Assembly: GCF_900114455.1 (NCBI RefSeq)
Contig: NZ_FOTC01000001.1
Span: forward strand, 521,058-585,057
Source of the DNA: Halogranum rubrum
GTDB lineage: Archaea > Halobacteriota > Halobacteria > Halobacteriales > Haloferacaceae
Direction: 5' to 3'
DNA: 64,000 nucleotides
Position numbers and translations under genes: made by a program. Every line of letters starts with the position of its first letter. Position 1 is the stretch's first letter. Under the pieces are notes generated by a model. It was not told the DNA's origin. It worked only from the letters and a program-made list of their open reading frames with translations, and ran no database searches. Shown piece after piece: positions 9,172 through 16,887 of this stretch.

Positions 9172-10514
9172 GTGTCCGTATCGCGAACGCCGCTGGCTTT
9201 TGGGGTGACTACCCGGATGCGACCGCACGGCTCCTCGAAGCCGGCGAGTTCGATTATCTTCAGCTCGAATACCTTGCGGAAGTGACCATGGGGGTCCTCG
9301 CTCGACTCCAAGCGTCGGACCCACAGCGGGGGTATGCCAATGACTTCGTCCGCTTTGTCGTTGAGCCTCATTTAGAAGAACTCCTCGACCGAGAGATTCG
9401 TGTCGTGACGAACGCCGGCGGTATCAATCCCGAAGCGTGTGCACAGCAAGTACGGGATATTGCAGCCGGGAAGGACCTCAATGTGACCGTCGCGACAGTC
9501 ACTGGTGACTCTCTTACCGACGCTCTTTCAGAGATTGACTCAACGACACTCCAGAACCTCGATACTGGTGCGTCCTTCGAGACAATTGTCGACGACGTCG
9601 TCACCGCGGTTGCGTACCTCGGTGCCTTCCCGGTTGCAGAGGCACTCGAGACAGGCGCCGATATCATCATTACTGGTCGTGTTGTCGATCCAGCACTCAC
9701 TCTTGGTCCACTCATCCACGAACATGGATGGACACGAGAGGACTACGACCGCCTCGCAAGTGGTGTCGTCGCCGGTCATCTCATCGAGTGTGGGACACAG
9801 GTAACTGGTGGAAACTTCCTGGGCGACTGGCAGTCCATCGACTTCGAGAATCTCGGGTATCCAATCGCAGATGTCACGTCAGCTGGCAACATCACCGTCA
9901 CCAAACCGCCGGGCACTGGTGGTCGTGTGACCACTGAGACGGTTGCAGAACAACTCATCTACGAGATTGGTGATCCGACAGCGTACACGACCCCGGATGT
10001 CACAGCGGATTTCACGAGTCCCACCGTCTCGCAAGTGCGAGAGAACGCTGTTCGACTCAGCGACATCACGGGAACCGAACGGCCAGAACAGTACAAAGCA
10101 ACGATTCACTATCAGAACGGTTACAAACTGAACGGGAAGCTACTGTACTCTCGCCCTGACGCACTCGAAAAGGCACGTAAAGCCACGGCGTTGCTCGAAC
10201 AACGAATTAACGCGTTGGAGTTGGATATCGAGGCGACCAACGCTGAGTACGTCGGCCACGACGCAACACATGGCCCAGCGGCACCCGAACGTGAGGAGTA
10301 CAACGAGATTTTGCTCCGCTTTGCCGCACGGAGTCATGACAAGGACGCTTTGCGACGTCTCGGGATGGAGTTTGCACCACTATCGATGGCCGGCCCCCCG
10401 AGTGTCACCGGACTCACCGACGGCGGCCGTCCACGACCACAACCAATCATCGACACGTGGCCGACGCTCGTCTCCCGAAAGAACGTCACCCCAGAGGTGA
10501 CTGTCTATGCGTGA
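9168..10514 (+). CDS. AtuA-like protein (DUF1446, acyclic terpene utilisation family), N-terminal domain
   Basis: The 448-residue protein matches the AtuA/DUF1446 family: IANAAGFWGDYPDA near the start, DYLQLEYLAEVTM, VTNAGGINPEACA, ADIIITGRVVDPALTLGP and the CGTQVTGGNF block. AtuA is encoded with acyclic terpene and related branched-chain catabolism genes in Pseudomonas; its exact reaction is not established as far as I know. The start overlaps the HMG-CoA reductase stop and its end overlaps the next gene by 8 bases, so the three are translated together. In many bacteria this domain and the next one are fused in one protein; here they are separate. Substrate is unknown. Confidence 0.85.
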   Translation: MSVRIANAAGFWGDYPDATARLLEAGEFDYLQLEYLAEVTMGVLARLQASDPQRGYANDFVRFVVEPHLEELLDREIRVVTNAGGINPEACAQQVRDIAAGKDLNVTVATVTGDSLTDALSEIDSTTLQNLDTGASFETIVDDVVTAVAYLGAFPVAEALETGADIIITGRVVDPALTLGPLIHEHGWTREDYDRLASGVVAGHLIECGTQVTGGNFLGDWQSIDFENLGYPIADVTSAGNITVTKPPGTGGRVTTETVAEQLIYEIGDPTAYTTPDVTADFTSPTVSQVRENAVRLSDITGTERPEQYKATIHYQNGYKLNGKLLYSRPDALEKARKATALLEQRINALELDIEATNAEYVGHDATHGPAAPEREEYNEILLRFAARSHDKDALRRLGMEFAPLSMAGPPSVTGLTDGGRPRPQPIIDTWPTLVSRKNVTPEVTVYA

Positions 10515-10845
10515 GTGGCCCCAGCCAACGACGGTTGGCGAACTCGCGCATGCTCGGTCTGGTGACAAAGGTGACCGTGTAAATATCGGCGTTATCGCCA
10601 CCGACGAGGCTGCCTTCGAACGCCTTGGGGAGCAACTCACGGCAGCGCGTGTGGCAGCTCACTTCGAGGGACTCATCGACGGTGACGTCACCCGGTATCG
10701 TCTCGAGAACATTCACGCGTTCAACTTTGTTGGAACACAGGCCCTCGACGGCGGCGGGCAAGTCAGCCTTCGCTACGATACACAGGGCAAGACCTACGCA
10801 GCCCTGTTGTTAGCGTGTGAACTCCCCGCTACGACAGACCACTGA
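10507..10845 (+). CDS. AtuA-like C-terminal (ferredoxin-fold) domain protein
   Basis: 112 residues matching the small domain that follows the AtuA/DUF1446 domain: LAHARSGDKGDRVNIGVIA is the conserved signature, followed by the NIHAFNFV strand and a YDTQGKTYAALLL C-terminus. In other organisms this domain is fused to AtuA or acts as a separate subunit, so a complex with the 9168-10514 product is likely. The ATG at 10507 overlaps the end of the AtuA-like gene (ATGCGTGA), consistent with fixed stoichiometry by translational coupling. The reaction is not known. Confidence 0.82.
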   Translation: MREWPQPTTVGELAHARSGDKGDRVNIGVIATDEAAFERLGEQLTAARVAAHFEGLIDGDVTRYRLENIHAFNFVGTQALDGGGQVSLRYDTQGKTYAALLLACELPATTDH

Positions 10846-10849
10846 CGCA

Positions 10850-11311
10850 ATGAGCGACCCATCCGACTCGAAGACACAGCGTGGTCGTGTGTGGGCCAGC
10901 AAATGGTACCGTATTCGCCCCCAGACGTTCGAACACTACGAACTCTTCTTCGAACGCGATCGGATTTATGCGGCGTACGCCGAGGAGTCGTTCAAATCAG
11001 TCTTGCTCCGGCGTGATGGACGTGAACGGGAAGCAACACAGGTTGGCGATACGCTACGCGATGCACCCCCTGAGACCCTCCTCGCCAATGACCGAAGTTT
11101 TGTCATCGACACAGCCGAAGTAACCCGTCTCGAACTCCGCAGTGGAACGTTTCTGTTCAAACCGAAGCTAACCATCGAGACAGAATCGAAAACTTACGAG
11201 TTCTATCATCCCGAGCGGTCACACGACACCACAGCGCTGGCTGACCAACTTGAGACGCAGTTTGGGAATACCGTTCCAATCAAAAAGACAACAGCACCGC
11301 TTAGCTGGTGA
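10850..11311 (+). CDS. Hypothetical protein, 153 aa, last gene of the HMG-CoA reductase operon
   Basis: Not recognised. I chose the ATG at 10850, 4 bases after the preceding stop, rather than an upstream in-frame start. The protein is soluble, without signal or membrane helix, and is rich in beta-strand-like segments (YELFFERDRIYAAYA, RLELRSGTFLFKPKLTIET, KTYEFYH). This resembles a pleckstrin-homology-like or YcxB-like fold, but that is only a visual impression. Its position suggests a role with the HMG-CoA reductase and AtuA-like proteins. Its 3' end overlaps the convergent symporter gene by 11 bases. Confidence 0.7.
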   Translation: MSDPSDSKTQRGRVWASKWYRIRPQTFEHYELFFERDRIYAAYAEESFKSVLLRRDGREREATQVGDTLRDAPPETLLANDRSFVIDTAEVTRLELRSGTFLFKPKLTIETESKTYEFYHPERSHDTTALADQLETQFGNTVPIKKTTAPLSW

Positions 11312-12782
11312 CGACGCGGTAGATATCCGTCGCAATCTGTTCACGAGCGCTTGAGGACGTCACGAAGCTCACCACGATGAGCGTGATTGAGGAAACCACG
11401 AGCGTGAAGGCGCCGATGACGACACCATTTGGGAGTGCAAAGCCAACGAATTCGCCGGCTACAGCCAGCCCAAGATTCGACACGAGCGACACGGCGACAG
11501 CAGCGATCGCACCCTCTCGCGACGCCCCATCCCAGTTGAGGCCAATCCCGAGCAACGGGACGATTGCGCTTGCAAAGAGTGCCCACCCGACGACACCGAG
11601 TAGGCCAACGAGAATCTGTGCGTAGTATGCGAGCAGCAGCGATCCCACAATGATGCTCGCTGCCGCAATCCGGTGTATCCACAACTCTTGGCTGTCAGAG
11701 GAGAACTCGTAGCCAAGACTTTCCGGGATATCTCGTGCCATATTGGCTGCACCGATATTGATGAAGGCGTCGCTGGTGCTCATGATGGCACCGAGTGCGG
11801 CTGCGAAGACGATACCAGCAATTACGGGCGGCGTGAAGTTCGTCAGGAAATACGGTGCGGCTGCGTCCGCATTTTCAAGCGCCGCAATGCCACCGGTTTC
11901 AACGCTTGCCCGAACGCTGATTCCAATGCCGAGCATCATCAGCGACGACGCGAAGTACGACAGGCCTGCGATGGGTGCACCCCATTTCAAGAGCTTCACA
12001 TCGCGAATCATGTAGAGTTTGTGCGCCATATGTGGCTGCCCGGAGTTCCCAATCGTGAACAGGAAATACCAACACAGCACGAGCATCACCGGGAAGCTTC
12101 CGAAGGCGCCAGCAAACGTCGGGTCGTTCACAGCGATATCTCGGCTCATCTGCTCGAGCCCGCCACCGTAGTTGAGCGTCAGTGCAAAGACGACGATACT
12201 CCCGATGACCATTATCACCCCTTGCACAAGGTCGGTCATGACGCCCGCAATCATCCCCCCGCCGACAGTGTAGATGGCGATGACACTGACCGCAATCAAA
12301 AGCGCGACAAATTGACTCGTTCCAATAATCTCCGAGAGCACGAAGCCCATCGCCTTCAACTGAACAGCAAGGTAAGAAATGACGCCCAACAAGACCGACA
12401 CAGCGGTCAGGCCACGCACTGCGTTGCTATTGTAACGTGCGTACGCTGCATCCGGAATCGTCAAAATCTCACGCACCTCCGCCATGAGTCGCATCTTCTT
12501 GCCAAGGACGAACCACGAAATCGGGAATGCAAGCGGGGCCGCAATGGCAATCCACAAGAAGGCATACCCGCCTTGGTAGAACAATCCTGGGCCACCGATA
12601 AAGCCGAACCCGCTCATGATCGAGGCGAACGCCGAGAAGGCGACTGCCCAAATGCCGAAGCGTTTCCCGGCGATGAGGAAATCTGCCGTACTATTCGTTT
12701 CTCGCGTCGCCCACAGTCCGACTCCAAGCATCCCGACCAGATAGAGTCCAACGATGCCAGCGATGATGTAATCGATAGCCAT
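11301..12782 (-). CDS. Sodium:solute symporter (SSS family)
   Basis: A 493-residue membrane protein with about 13 hydrophobic segments, of the SSS family that takes up organic solutes with Na+. Family signatures include the N-terminal AGKRFGIWAVAFSAFASIMSGFGFIGGPG, PDAAYARYNSNAVRGLTA and GALGAIMSTSDAFINIGAAN. The start overlaps the stop of a small membrane protein gene (TGATG), so the two form a large/small subunit pair. It converges on the HMG-CoA reductase/AtuA operon, overlapping by 11 bases. That makes import of a substrate for the operon plausible but unproven. Proline, pantothenate, carboxylates or mevalonate-like acids are all possible. Confidence 0.88.
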   Translation of the reverse strand: MAIDYIIAGIVGLYLVGMLGVGLWATRETNSTADFLIAGKRFGIWAVAFSAFASIMSGFGFIGGPGLFYQGGYAFLWIAIAAPLAFPISWFVLGKKMRLMAEVREILTIPDAAYARYNSNAVRGLTAVSVLLGVISYLAVQLKAMGFVLSEIIGTSQFVALLIAVSVIAIYTVGGGMIAGVMTDLVQGVIMVIGSIVVFALTLNYGGGLEQMSRDIAVNDPTFAGAFGSFPVMLVLCWYFLFTIGNSGQPHMAHKLYMIRDVKLLKWGAPIAGLSYFASSLMMLGIGISVRASVETGGIAALENADAAAPYFLTNFTPPVIAGIVFAAALGAIMSTSDAFINIGAANMARDIPESLGYEFSSDSQELWIHRIAAASIIVGSLLLAYYAQILVGLLGVVGWALFASAIVPLLGIGLNWDGASREGAIAAVAVSLVSNLGLAVAGEFVGFALPNGVVIGAFTLVVSSITLIVVSFVTSSSAREQIATDIYRVVTS

Positions 12783-13252
12783 CAGTCATCCCCCGTCGTC
12801 GCCGACGTTGGCGTGCGCTCCATCTGTTCGAAGCGTTCGGCTTGGTCCTCATGCCAAATGAACCGCTCGAACAAGTAGGGGTACGCGAACATCAACAGTA
12901 GCGCTGGCGGCATCCAGAGTGCATACACCACAATTGCTGTCGCCCGCGGGAAGCCCAGCCAATACGTCGGATCTGTGTACGTTGGATTCTGGAAGTGGAA
13001 ATACCACAATGCAGCGAAGACAACAGCCAGTATGCCGACGAGAGCCCCTGCAAGTGTCAGGAACGGCGCCCACTCGTACCGTTCGGCCGTTGATTGGACG
13101 CCAAGCAACAGATAGAGCCCAAAGAAGGTGATAATAGTGTACGAGAAGAGTACTTGGCCGACGGTGCCACCGAGTAGCATTGCCCCGAGCATGACGACGA
13201 GCGTCGCCAAGGCTGCAAGAATGACTCCATTCGAATTGGTAGTGTCTGTCAT
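12782..13252 (-). CDS. Small membrane subunit of the SSS symporter
   Basis: 156 residues with about four transmembrane helices and a charged cytoplasmic tail (HEDQAERFEQMERT). Haloarchaeal and bacterial SSS transporters are often encoded with a small partner of this size (compare the DUF4212 protein at 62483-62935). It is not obviously DUF4212 itself. The end motif YWLGFPRATAIVVYALWMPPALLL places a conserved-looking aromatic and proline pattern in the last two helices. It is first in a two-gene operon; the stop and the symporter start share bases. Confidence 0.72.
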   Translation of the reverse strand: MTDTTNSNGVILAALATLVVMLGAMLLGGTVGQVLFSYTIITFFGLYLLLGVQSTAERYEWAPFLTLAGALVGILAVVFAALWYFHFQNPTYTDPTYWLGFPRATAIVVYALWMPPALLLMFAYPYLFERFIWHEDQAERFEQMERTPTSATTGDD

Positions 13253-13359
13253 GTGTTCCCCTCACACGATTTGCTGACAACTAATAGAAGTTACTGTTGA
13301 ATCAGTACACTCAACGACCGAATCCGAGGGGGTATACTGTCCTCAGTGACTTGGGAGAC

Positions 13360-13533
13360 TCACGTAGAACTTTTACAAACGGCATCGCGGAGTTCTTCGA
13401 GTAAGTCTGGGTGGTGTTGAGGACTTCGACGTCTTTCGCAACTTCATCGACTCGATCACGAAAGAGCGACCGTGTCTTGTACCGATACGAATCGGAGGCG
13501 TTGCCAGCAATTACCTCTCGTTCACTTTCAATT
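13360..13533 (-). pseudogene. Frameshifted small gene downstream of a winged-helix gene
   Basis: Just after the stop of the winged-helix gene one frame reads SYRYKTRSLFRDRVDEVAKDVEVLNTT. A different frame then continues with HPDLLEELRDAVCKSST and a TGA at 13360-13362. Joined, the two pieces read as one sensible helical C-terminal region; read singly, each turns into low-quality sequence. The shift falls near 13406-13416. No clear start codon is visible in the first frame, so the 5' end may also be damaged. This could be the partner of a two-gene cassette, perhaps toxin-antitoxin-like, but the family is not recognised. Confidence 0.45.
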
Positions 13534-13824
13534 TCACTCGTCGTCGATAACTGTCCACAGGTACGCATTCCCCACTTTCCGCGAAGACACACGCCCCTCA
13601 TCATCTAATTCATGCAATTTGGCGTTGGCAGTCCGGTATTTACAGCCGACTTCGTCAGCGACGTCCTGTGTTCCGGCTGACCCACCGAGTGATGCAAGCG
13701 CCTCGATGAACACCTCAAGTGGATATGTCTCGGTATACCGCCCAGAATTGTCGTCGCGATGAGCCATATCGAATCCATTGCAGCCATCTGCATTAGTTTG
13801 TTCGAACGGGCATACGAAGTCCAA
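13534..13824 (-). CDS. Winged-helix DNA-binding protein, probable autoregulator
   Basis: 96 residues; the C-terminal 70 form a winged helix: FIEALASLGGSAGTQDVADEVG, then recognition helix CKYRTANAKLHELDDEG and a wing RVSSRKVGNAYLWTV. The ATG at 13824 lies about 25 bases from a minus-strand TATA box (about 13846-13853), fitting a leaderless transcript. An internal ATG at 13767 would give a 77-residue protein that still holds the whole domain. Two similar inverted repeats flank the TATA box, one touching the start codon, which suggests autorepression. A frameshifted small gene follows directly. Confidence 0.75.
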   Translation of the reverse strand: MDFVCPFEQTNADGCNGFDMAHRDDNSGRYTETYPLEVFIEALASLGGSAGTQDVADEVGCKYRTANAKLHELDDEGRVSSRKVGNAYLWTVIDDE

Positions 13825-13876
13825 TGCAGGTTACTGCAAAGGAAACACTTATACCCTTTGCAGGAGTCTGCAAAGG
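13821..13876 (-). promoter_or_regulatory. Tandem operators around a TATA box
   Basis: Two copies of one dyad sit 34 bases apart. CCTTTGCAG-GAGT-CTGCAAAGG (13855-13876) is perfect with 9-base arms. CCAATGCAG-GTTA-CTGCAAAGG (13821-13842) is imperfect on its left arm. Between them on the minus strand is the TATA-like GGGTATAAGTG. Binding at both would cover the TATA box and the transcription start of the winged-helix gene at 13824. Confidence 0.65.
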
Positions 13877-13967
13877 TAGAGAAGCCGTGTTCCTCGGGTG
13901 GTGCGATCTTGGAAAACACCCGCGTGTTGGCGCACGCGAGCACGGTCTTCTCAGGCTGAGATAGACC

Positions 13968-14246
13968 ATGTTACGAGATGAATGCGATAGACAAGAACTT
14001 GACGTACTAACTGACGACCGACATTGTCTCGGGAGAGATGCAGAAGGGCGAGCACACTACTGTGACGTCACCGCTGGGGTAGTATGGGTTGTCGTCGGTG
14101 ACGAGATCGTCCATGTTGAGCAGACGAAAGAGATTGCTCGGTGGGTAGACTACACTGCGACTCACGTTGGTTGGGATGTGTGTCGATACGACAATTGCTC
14201 GCTCTCTGAGTGGCTCGCCGATACGCTCTCTGAGGTTGCAGTATGA
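13968..14246 (+). CDS. Small hypothetical protein, 92 aa
   Basis: Not recognised, but of a kind often seen in haloarchaeal accessory regions. It is acidic and soluble. The first half has scattered Cys and His (DECDR, RHCLGRD, AHYCDVTAG), then a beta-rich middle (VVWVVVGDEIVHVEQT) and an amphipathic C-terminus. It is the first of three genes joined by ATGA overlaps at 14243 and 14416. The third encodes an HNH endonuclease, so this protein may be part of that cassette. Confidence 0.6.
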   Translation: MLRDECDRQELDVLTDDRHCLGRDAEGRAHYCDVTAGVVWVVVGDEIVHVEQTKEIARWVDYTATHVGWDVCRYDNCSLSEWLADTLSEVAV

Positions 14247-14419
14247 CAGCGCTCGAAGAGTGTGCCATCTGTGGCGCGAAGGGCCTGCCTGAGCGGATTG
14301 CAGTGCACGAGTGCCAGGACTTTTTGGAACGTCGCCAGCGGCGGGTGATGTCGAGGTTTATACGCGAAGGCGGGGCCAGTGCGGGTCGGGCAAGTGAAAG
14401 CCAAGAGGAACTCAAATGA
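14243..14419 (+). CDS. Small Cys/His zinc-finger-like protein, 58 aa
   Basis: Read directly: ATG at 14243 inside the stop of the previous gene (ATGA), TGA at 14417-14419 inside the start of the next (ATGA). The product has 58 residues. MTALEECAICGAKG supplies CxxC, and AVHECQDFLERRQRR supplies His and Cys with a helix, giving a C-C-H-C arrangement like a small zinc finger. The C-terminus is basic, then polar. Double coupling to its neighbours argues that it is a real gene despite its size. It may bind DNA or the HNH enzyme. Confidence 0.65.
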   Translation: MTALEECAICGAKGLPERIAVHECQDFLERRQRRVMSRFIREGGASAGRASESQEELK

Positions 14420-15396
14420 CGAAGTTAGACAAAGCGACGTTGCTCGCTAACCTGCAAGCGTTCGCCGCTGAACTCGGTGAGACGCCGACGCGGACACAGA
14501 TGAACGACGATGGCCCGCACTCGTCGACGCCGTACTACACACAGTGGGGCAGTTGGAACGCGGCATTAGAGGCTGCCGGGTTAACGACGAACCACGAGAA
14601 CGAGATTTCGAAAGACAGGCTCGTCGCCGAACTCCAGCGGCTCGACACCGAACTTGACCGTCTTCCCCGTTTCGAGGATATGGACGAACACGGCACATTT
14701 TCGGGGCACACCTACCTCCGGACGTTCGGCTCGTGGGGCGACGCGAAGGACGCTGCAGGATTGGATCGTAGGAGACGGACAAATCGACGGCTCTCTCGGG
14801 TGGATCTTGTCGACGCGATGTGCGAGTTGGCACAGGAGTTAGGCAAGACCCCAACGCAGACGGAGATGGCCGATTACGGTCGCTACAGCCAGCGGCCGTA
14901 CTACCGCGAGTGGGACTCGTGGAACGAGGCGGTGCAGGCGGCGGGGCTGGACCCGGAACACGATAGAGGAACACCGAAAGATGCGCTGTTGGGTGAACTC
15001 GAACGACTAGTAGACGAACTCGGTCGGACCCCGACGTTCGCCGAGATGAACGAACGGGGTCGGTACTCGGTGTTTCCGTATCTTCGGGCGTTTGGAACGT
15101 GGAACGACGCTCTCCGTGCCGCCGGACTCTCGATCAACAAAGCGCACGGTGTCGTGATTGGCCATCTCGACTATGGCTCGAACTGGGAGCGACAACGACA
15201 GAAGACGCTTGAACGTGATAATTATGAGTGTCAACACTGCGGTCTGACGAACGCCGAACACGAAGCTGAGTGGAATCAGGGGTTACACATTCATCACCGC
15301 GTCAAGCGACGGAAGTTTGACGACCACCGTAACGCGAATCGGTTAGAGAACTTGGTCACGCTGTGTCGGGACTGTCACTACGATGCCGAGAGCTGA
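14416..15396 (+). CDS. HNH endonuclease with four homing-endonuclease-associated repeats
   Basis: 326 residues. Four copies of a roughly 50-residue repeat span about 6-57, 67-116, 127-178 and 187-240. Each has the pattern ELGxTPTxxEMxxxGxYSxxPYxxxxGSWNxALxAAGL, matching the HNH-associated repeat (HNH_repeat family), a helix-rich DNA-binding module. The C-terminal HNH domain holds CQHCG, the catalytic-type LHIHHRVKR and the closing LVTLCRDCH, so it has both zinc cysteine pairs. Such proteins act as site-specific nucleases in mobile introns, viruses or islands. It is coupled to two small genes upstream. No intron or intein boundary is visible around it. Confidence 0.85.
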   Translation: MTKLDKATLLANLQAFAAELGETPTRTQMNDDGPHSSTPYYTQWGSWNAALEAAGLTTNHENEISKDRLVAELQRLDTELDRLPRFEDMDEHGTFSGHTYLRTFGSWGDAKDAAGLDRRRRTNRRLSRVDLVDAMCELAQELGKTPTQTEMADYGRYSQRPYYREWDSWNEAVQAAGLDPEHDRGTPKDALLGELERLVDELGRTPTFAEMNERGRYSVFPYLRAFGTWNDALRAAGLSINKAHGVVIGHLDYGSNWERQRQKTLERDNYECQHCGLTNAEHEAEWNQGLHIHHRVKRRKFDDHRNANRLENLVTLCRDCHYDAES

Positions 15397-15515
15397 GTGT
15401 CTAAGTCGAGACTGCTTCGAGTGTAAATCAGTGAACGGACCCACTGTATAGCCCCACGGCTACGGGAGGGTGGGCCCGAAAGAAAGATGGCTGGTTGCGT
15501 CAGCGGGTTAGAACT

Positions 15516-15950
15516 TTACTTGACGGTGTACTCGCCAATAACGGTGCTACTGCCTTCGTAAGTTGCAGTCACAGTGATCTTGTCACCGTCACTGAGCTTG
15601 CTTACTTCGATGGTGTCGCCAACTGCAATCGACGAGTCAGCTGTAATCGAGGTTTGGGTGTCGCCGTTGAGCTTGTACTCTTCGTCATCGTCATCCGACT
15701 TCACAGTGAATGAGTCCGCTTGCTGAATGGAGTTAACGGTGATTTTTACTGTTGCGCCATTATCAGCGTCGGTTCCTGACTGCTCAAACGTCACACCGGC
15801 CTGCGCGTTTTGCTGCACGTTGCTACCGAGCCCGAGCACGAAGGTACCTATCACTGCAGCCAGAATTACAGTAATAGCGACCATTAATATAACACCAATT
15901 ACGGGTGAAACAGCACGATCTTCTTTGTTGAACAGATTTTGAATTTGCAT
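15516..15950 (-). CDS. Type IV pilin (PilA-like, DUF1628 N-terminal domain)
   Basis: I chose the ATG at 15950, which gives 144 residues and a class III signal peptide: MQIQNLFNKEDRAVSPVIG followed by a long hydrophobic helix. Cleavage by the PibD prepilin peptidase would fall just before the AVSPVIG block, which is typical of haloarchaeal adhesion pilins. A GGGAG element stands about 10 bases upstream. The mature domain is acidic and beta-rich with a run of DDDDEE, ending GEYTVK. Upstream reading in the same frame is open for 73 more codons but lacks pilin features. The TATA box near 16093-16103 implies a leader of about 120 bases, which is long for this group and could carry regulation. Confidence 0.88.
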   Translation of the reverse strand: MQIQNLFNKEDRAVSPVIGVILMVAITVILAAVIGTFVLGLGSNVQQNAQAGVTFEQSGTDADNGATVKITVNSIQQADSFTVKSDDDDEEYKLNGDTQTSITADSSIAVGDTIEVSKLSDGDKITVTATYEGSSTVIGEYTVK

Positions 15951-16359
15951 TGTGTATTTCTCCCACGCCGTCGAAACGACCCCATCACCAGCGCACTCCG
16001 AGGCAACTGCACGGGTCCATGCCCGAAGCACCTCCTCTGACGTTGTGGGTGTGGTTCCGTCTATGACGTGTTCATCATTCAGGACTATCTGCATGTATAT
16101 AAATACTGTGCTGATTCTCAGAATGTACAATTCAGTAAGGTTTTCGATAATCGAAAGACGGCGGCGCAATCGCCCACCTAGTTACGTGTGAGTAAGTAGC
16201 AGTAGTTACTGATTACTTAACAAGTCGACTATTTAAAGAGACCCGCTGTGCAATCTAAACGCGCACAGACATATCCATTTTCTGGTAGTTAGAATGAGAC
16301 ACCCGAATTGACTCTCTGTACCAGCGGATTTATCAAATACAATATCCCACTGACAGCAA
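15951..16359. promoter_or_regulatory. Divergent promoter region of the pilin and the secreted-protein gene
   Basis: 409 bases without a gene. For the pilin (minus strand) the TATA-like TATTTATATAC lies near 16093-16103. For the plus-strand gene at 16360, an AT-rich TTATCAAATACAATATCCC at about 16330-16348 gives a TATA box some 25 bases before the ATG, hence a leaderless transcript. The middle is AT rich, with no obvious dyad that I could confirm. Confidence 0.55.
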
Positions 16360-16887
16360 ATGAACTCGTCGCACCGTACACTGTTACTCACTATCTGTTG
16401 TATCGCCGTGGCAACAGTCACGAGTGGGCCGCTCGTCCACGCCGTCGACCTCACACCCACCGAGTCAGAGCAGCTTGAGCCGAGTGGCCTCGCATCTGTC
16501 GACGACGAAGCGGGTACACTCGTTGCCTCGAACATCTCCATCCCCGACACAGGCTACCACCTCGAGAAAGGTGTCGCCGGCTCGGGGATCTACAAAGTCT
16601 CGTTCCCACCAGCACGACTTCACATCGAATCTGTCACAAACACCGTGATGCTCACGTTCGCGATCGAGATTCCGGAGTTAGGCTACATGACCCAAGGAGT
16701 GAGCGCCGTCGACGCCGACTCCCCACGGAACTTCACCCTCGGAACACCCGAAGGTCAGATCGAGGCGTCGAAACTCACGAATCAGTCGTACCCAGCCACG
16801 GCAACGCTCTCAGTTCGCTCGAATGGCGAGACACGCACGCTCGCGACTCGAAACGTAACGATCGTCGTCGAGGGAGGCAGCCAGTAG
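16360..16887 (+). CDS. Secreted hypothetical protein, 175 aa
   Basis: Not recognised. Residues 1-28 form a Sec-type signal peptide (LLLTICCIAVATVTSGPLVHA, cleaved after a VHA-like site). The mature part is acidic, with beta-strand-like repeats and several N-x-S/T sites (NISI, NFTL, NQSY, NVTI) that could be N-glycosylated on the cell surface. It has no Cys after the signal and no C-terminal anchor, so it is probably exported and associates with its partner. The stop codon is immediately followed by the ATG of a large membrane protein, so the two probably act together. Confidence 0.75.
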   Translation: MNSSHRTLLLTICCIAVATVTSGPLVHAVDLTPTESEQLEPSGLASVDDEAGTLVASNISIPDTGYHLEKGVAGSGIYKVSFPPARLHIESVTNTVMLTFAIEIPELGYMTQGVSAVDADSPRNFTLGTPEGQIEASKLTNQSYPATATLSVRSNGETRTLATRNVTIVVEGGSQ

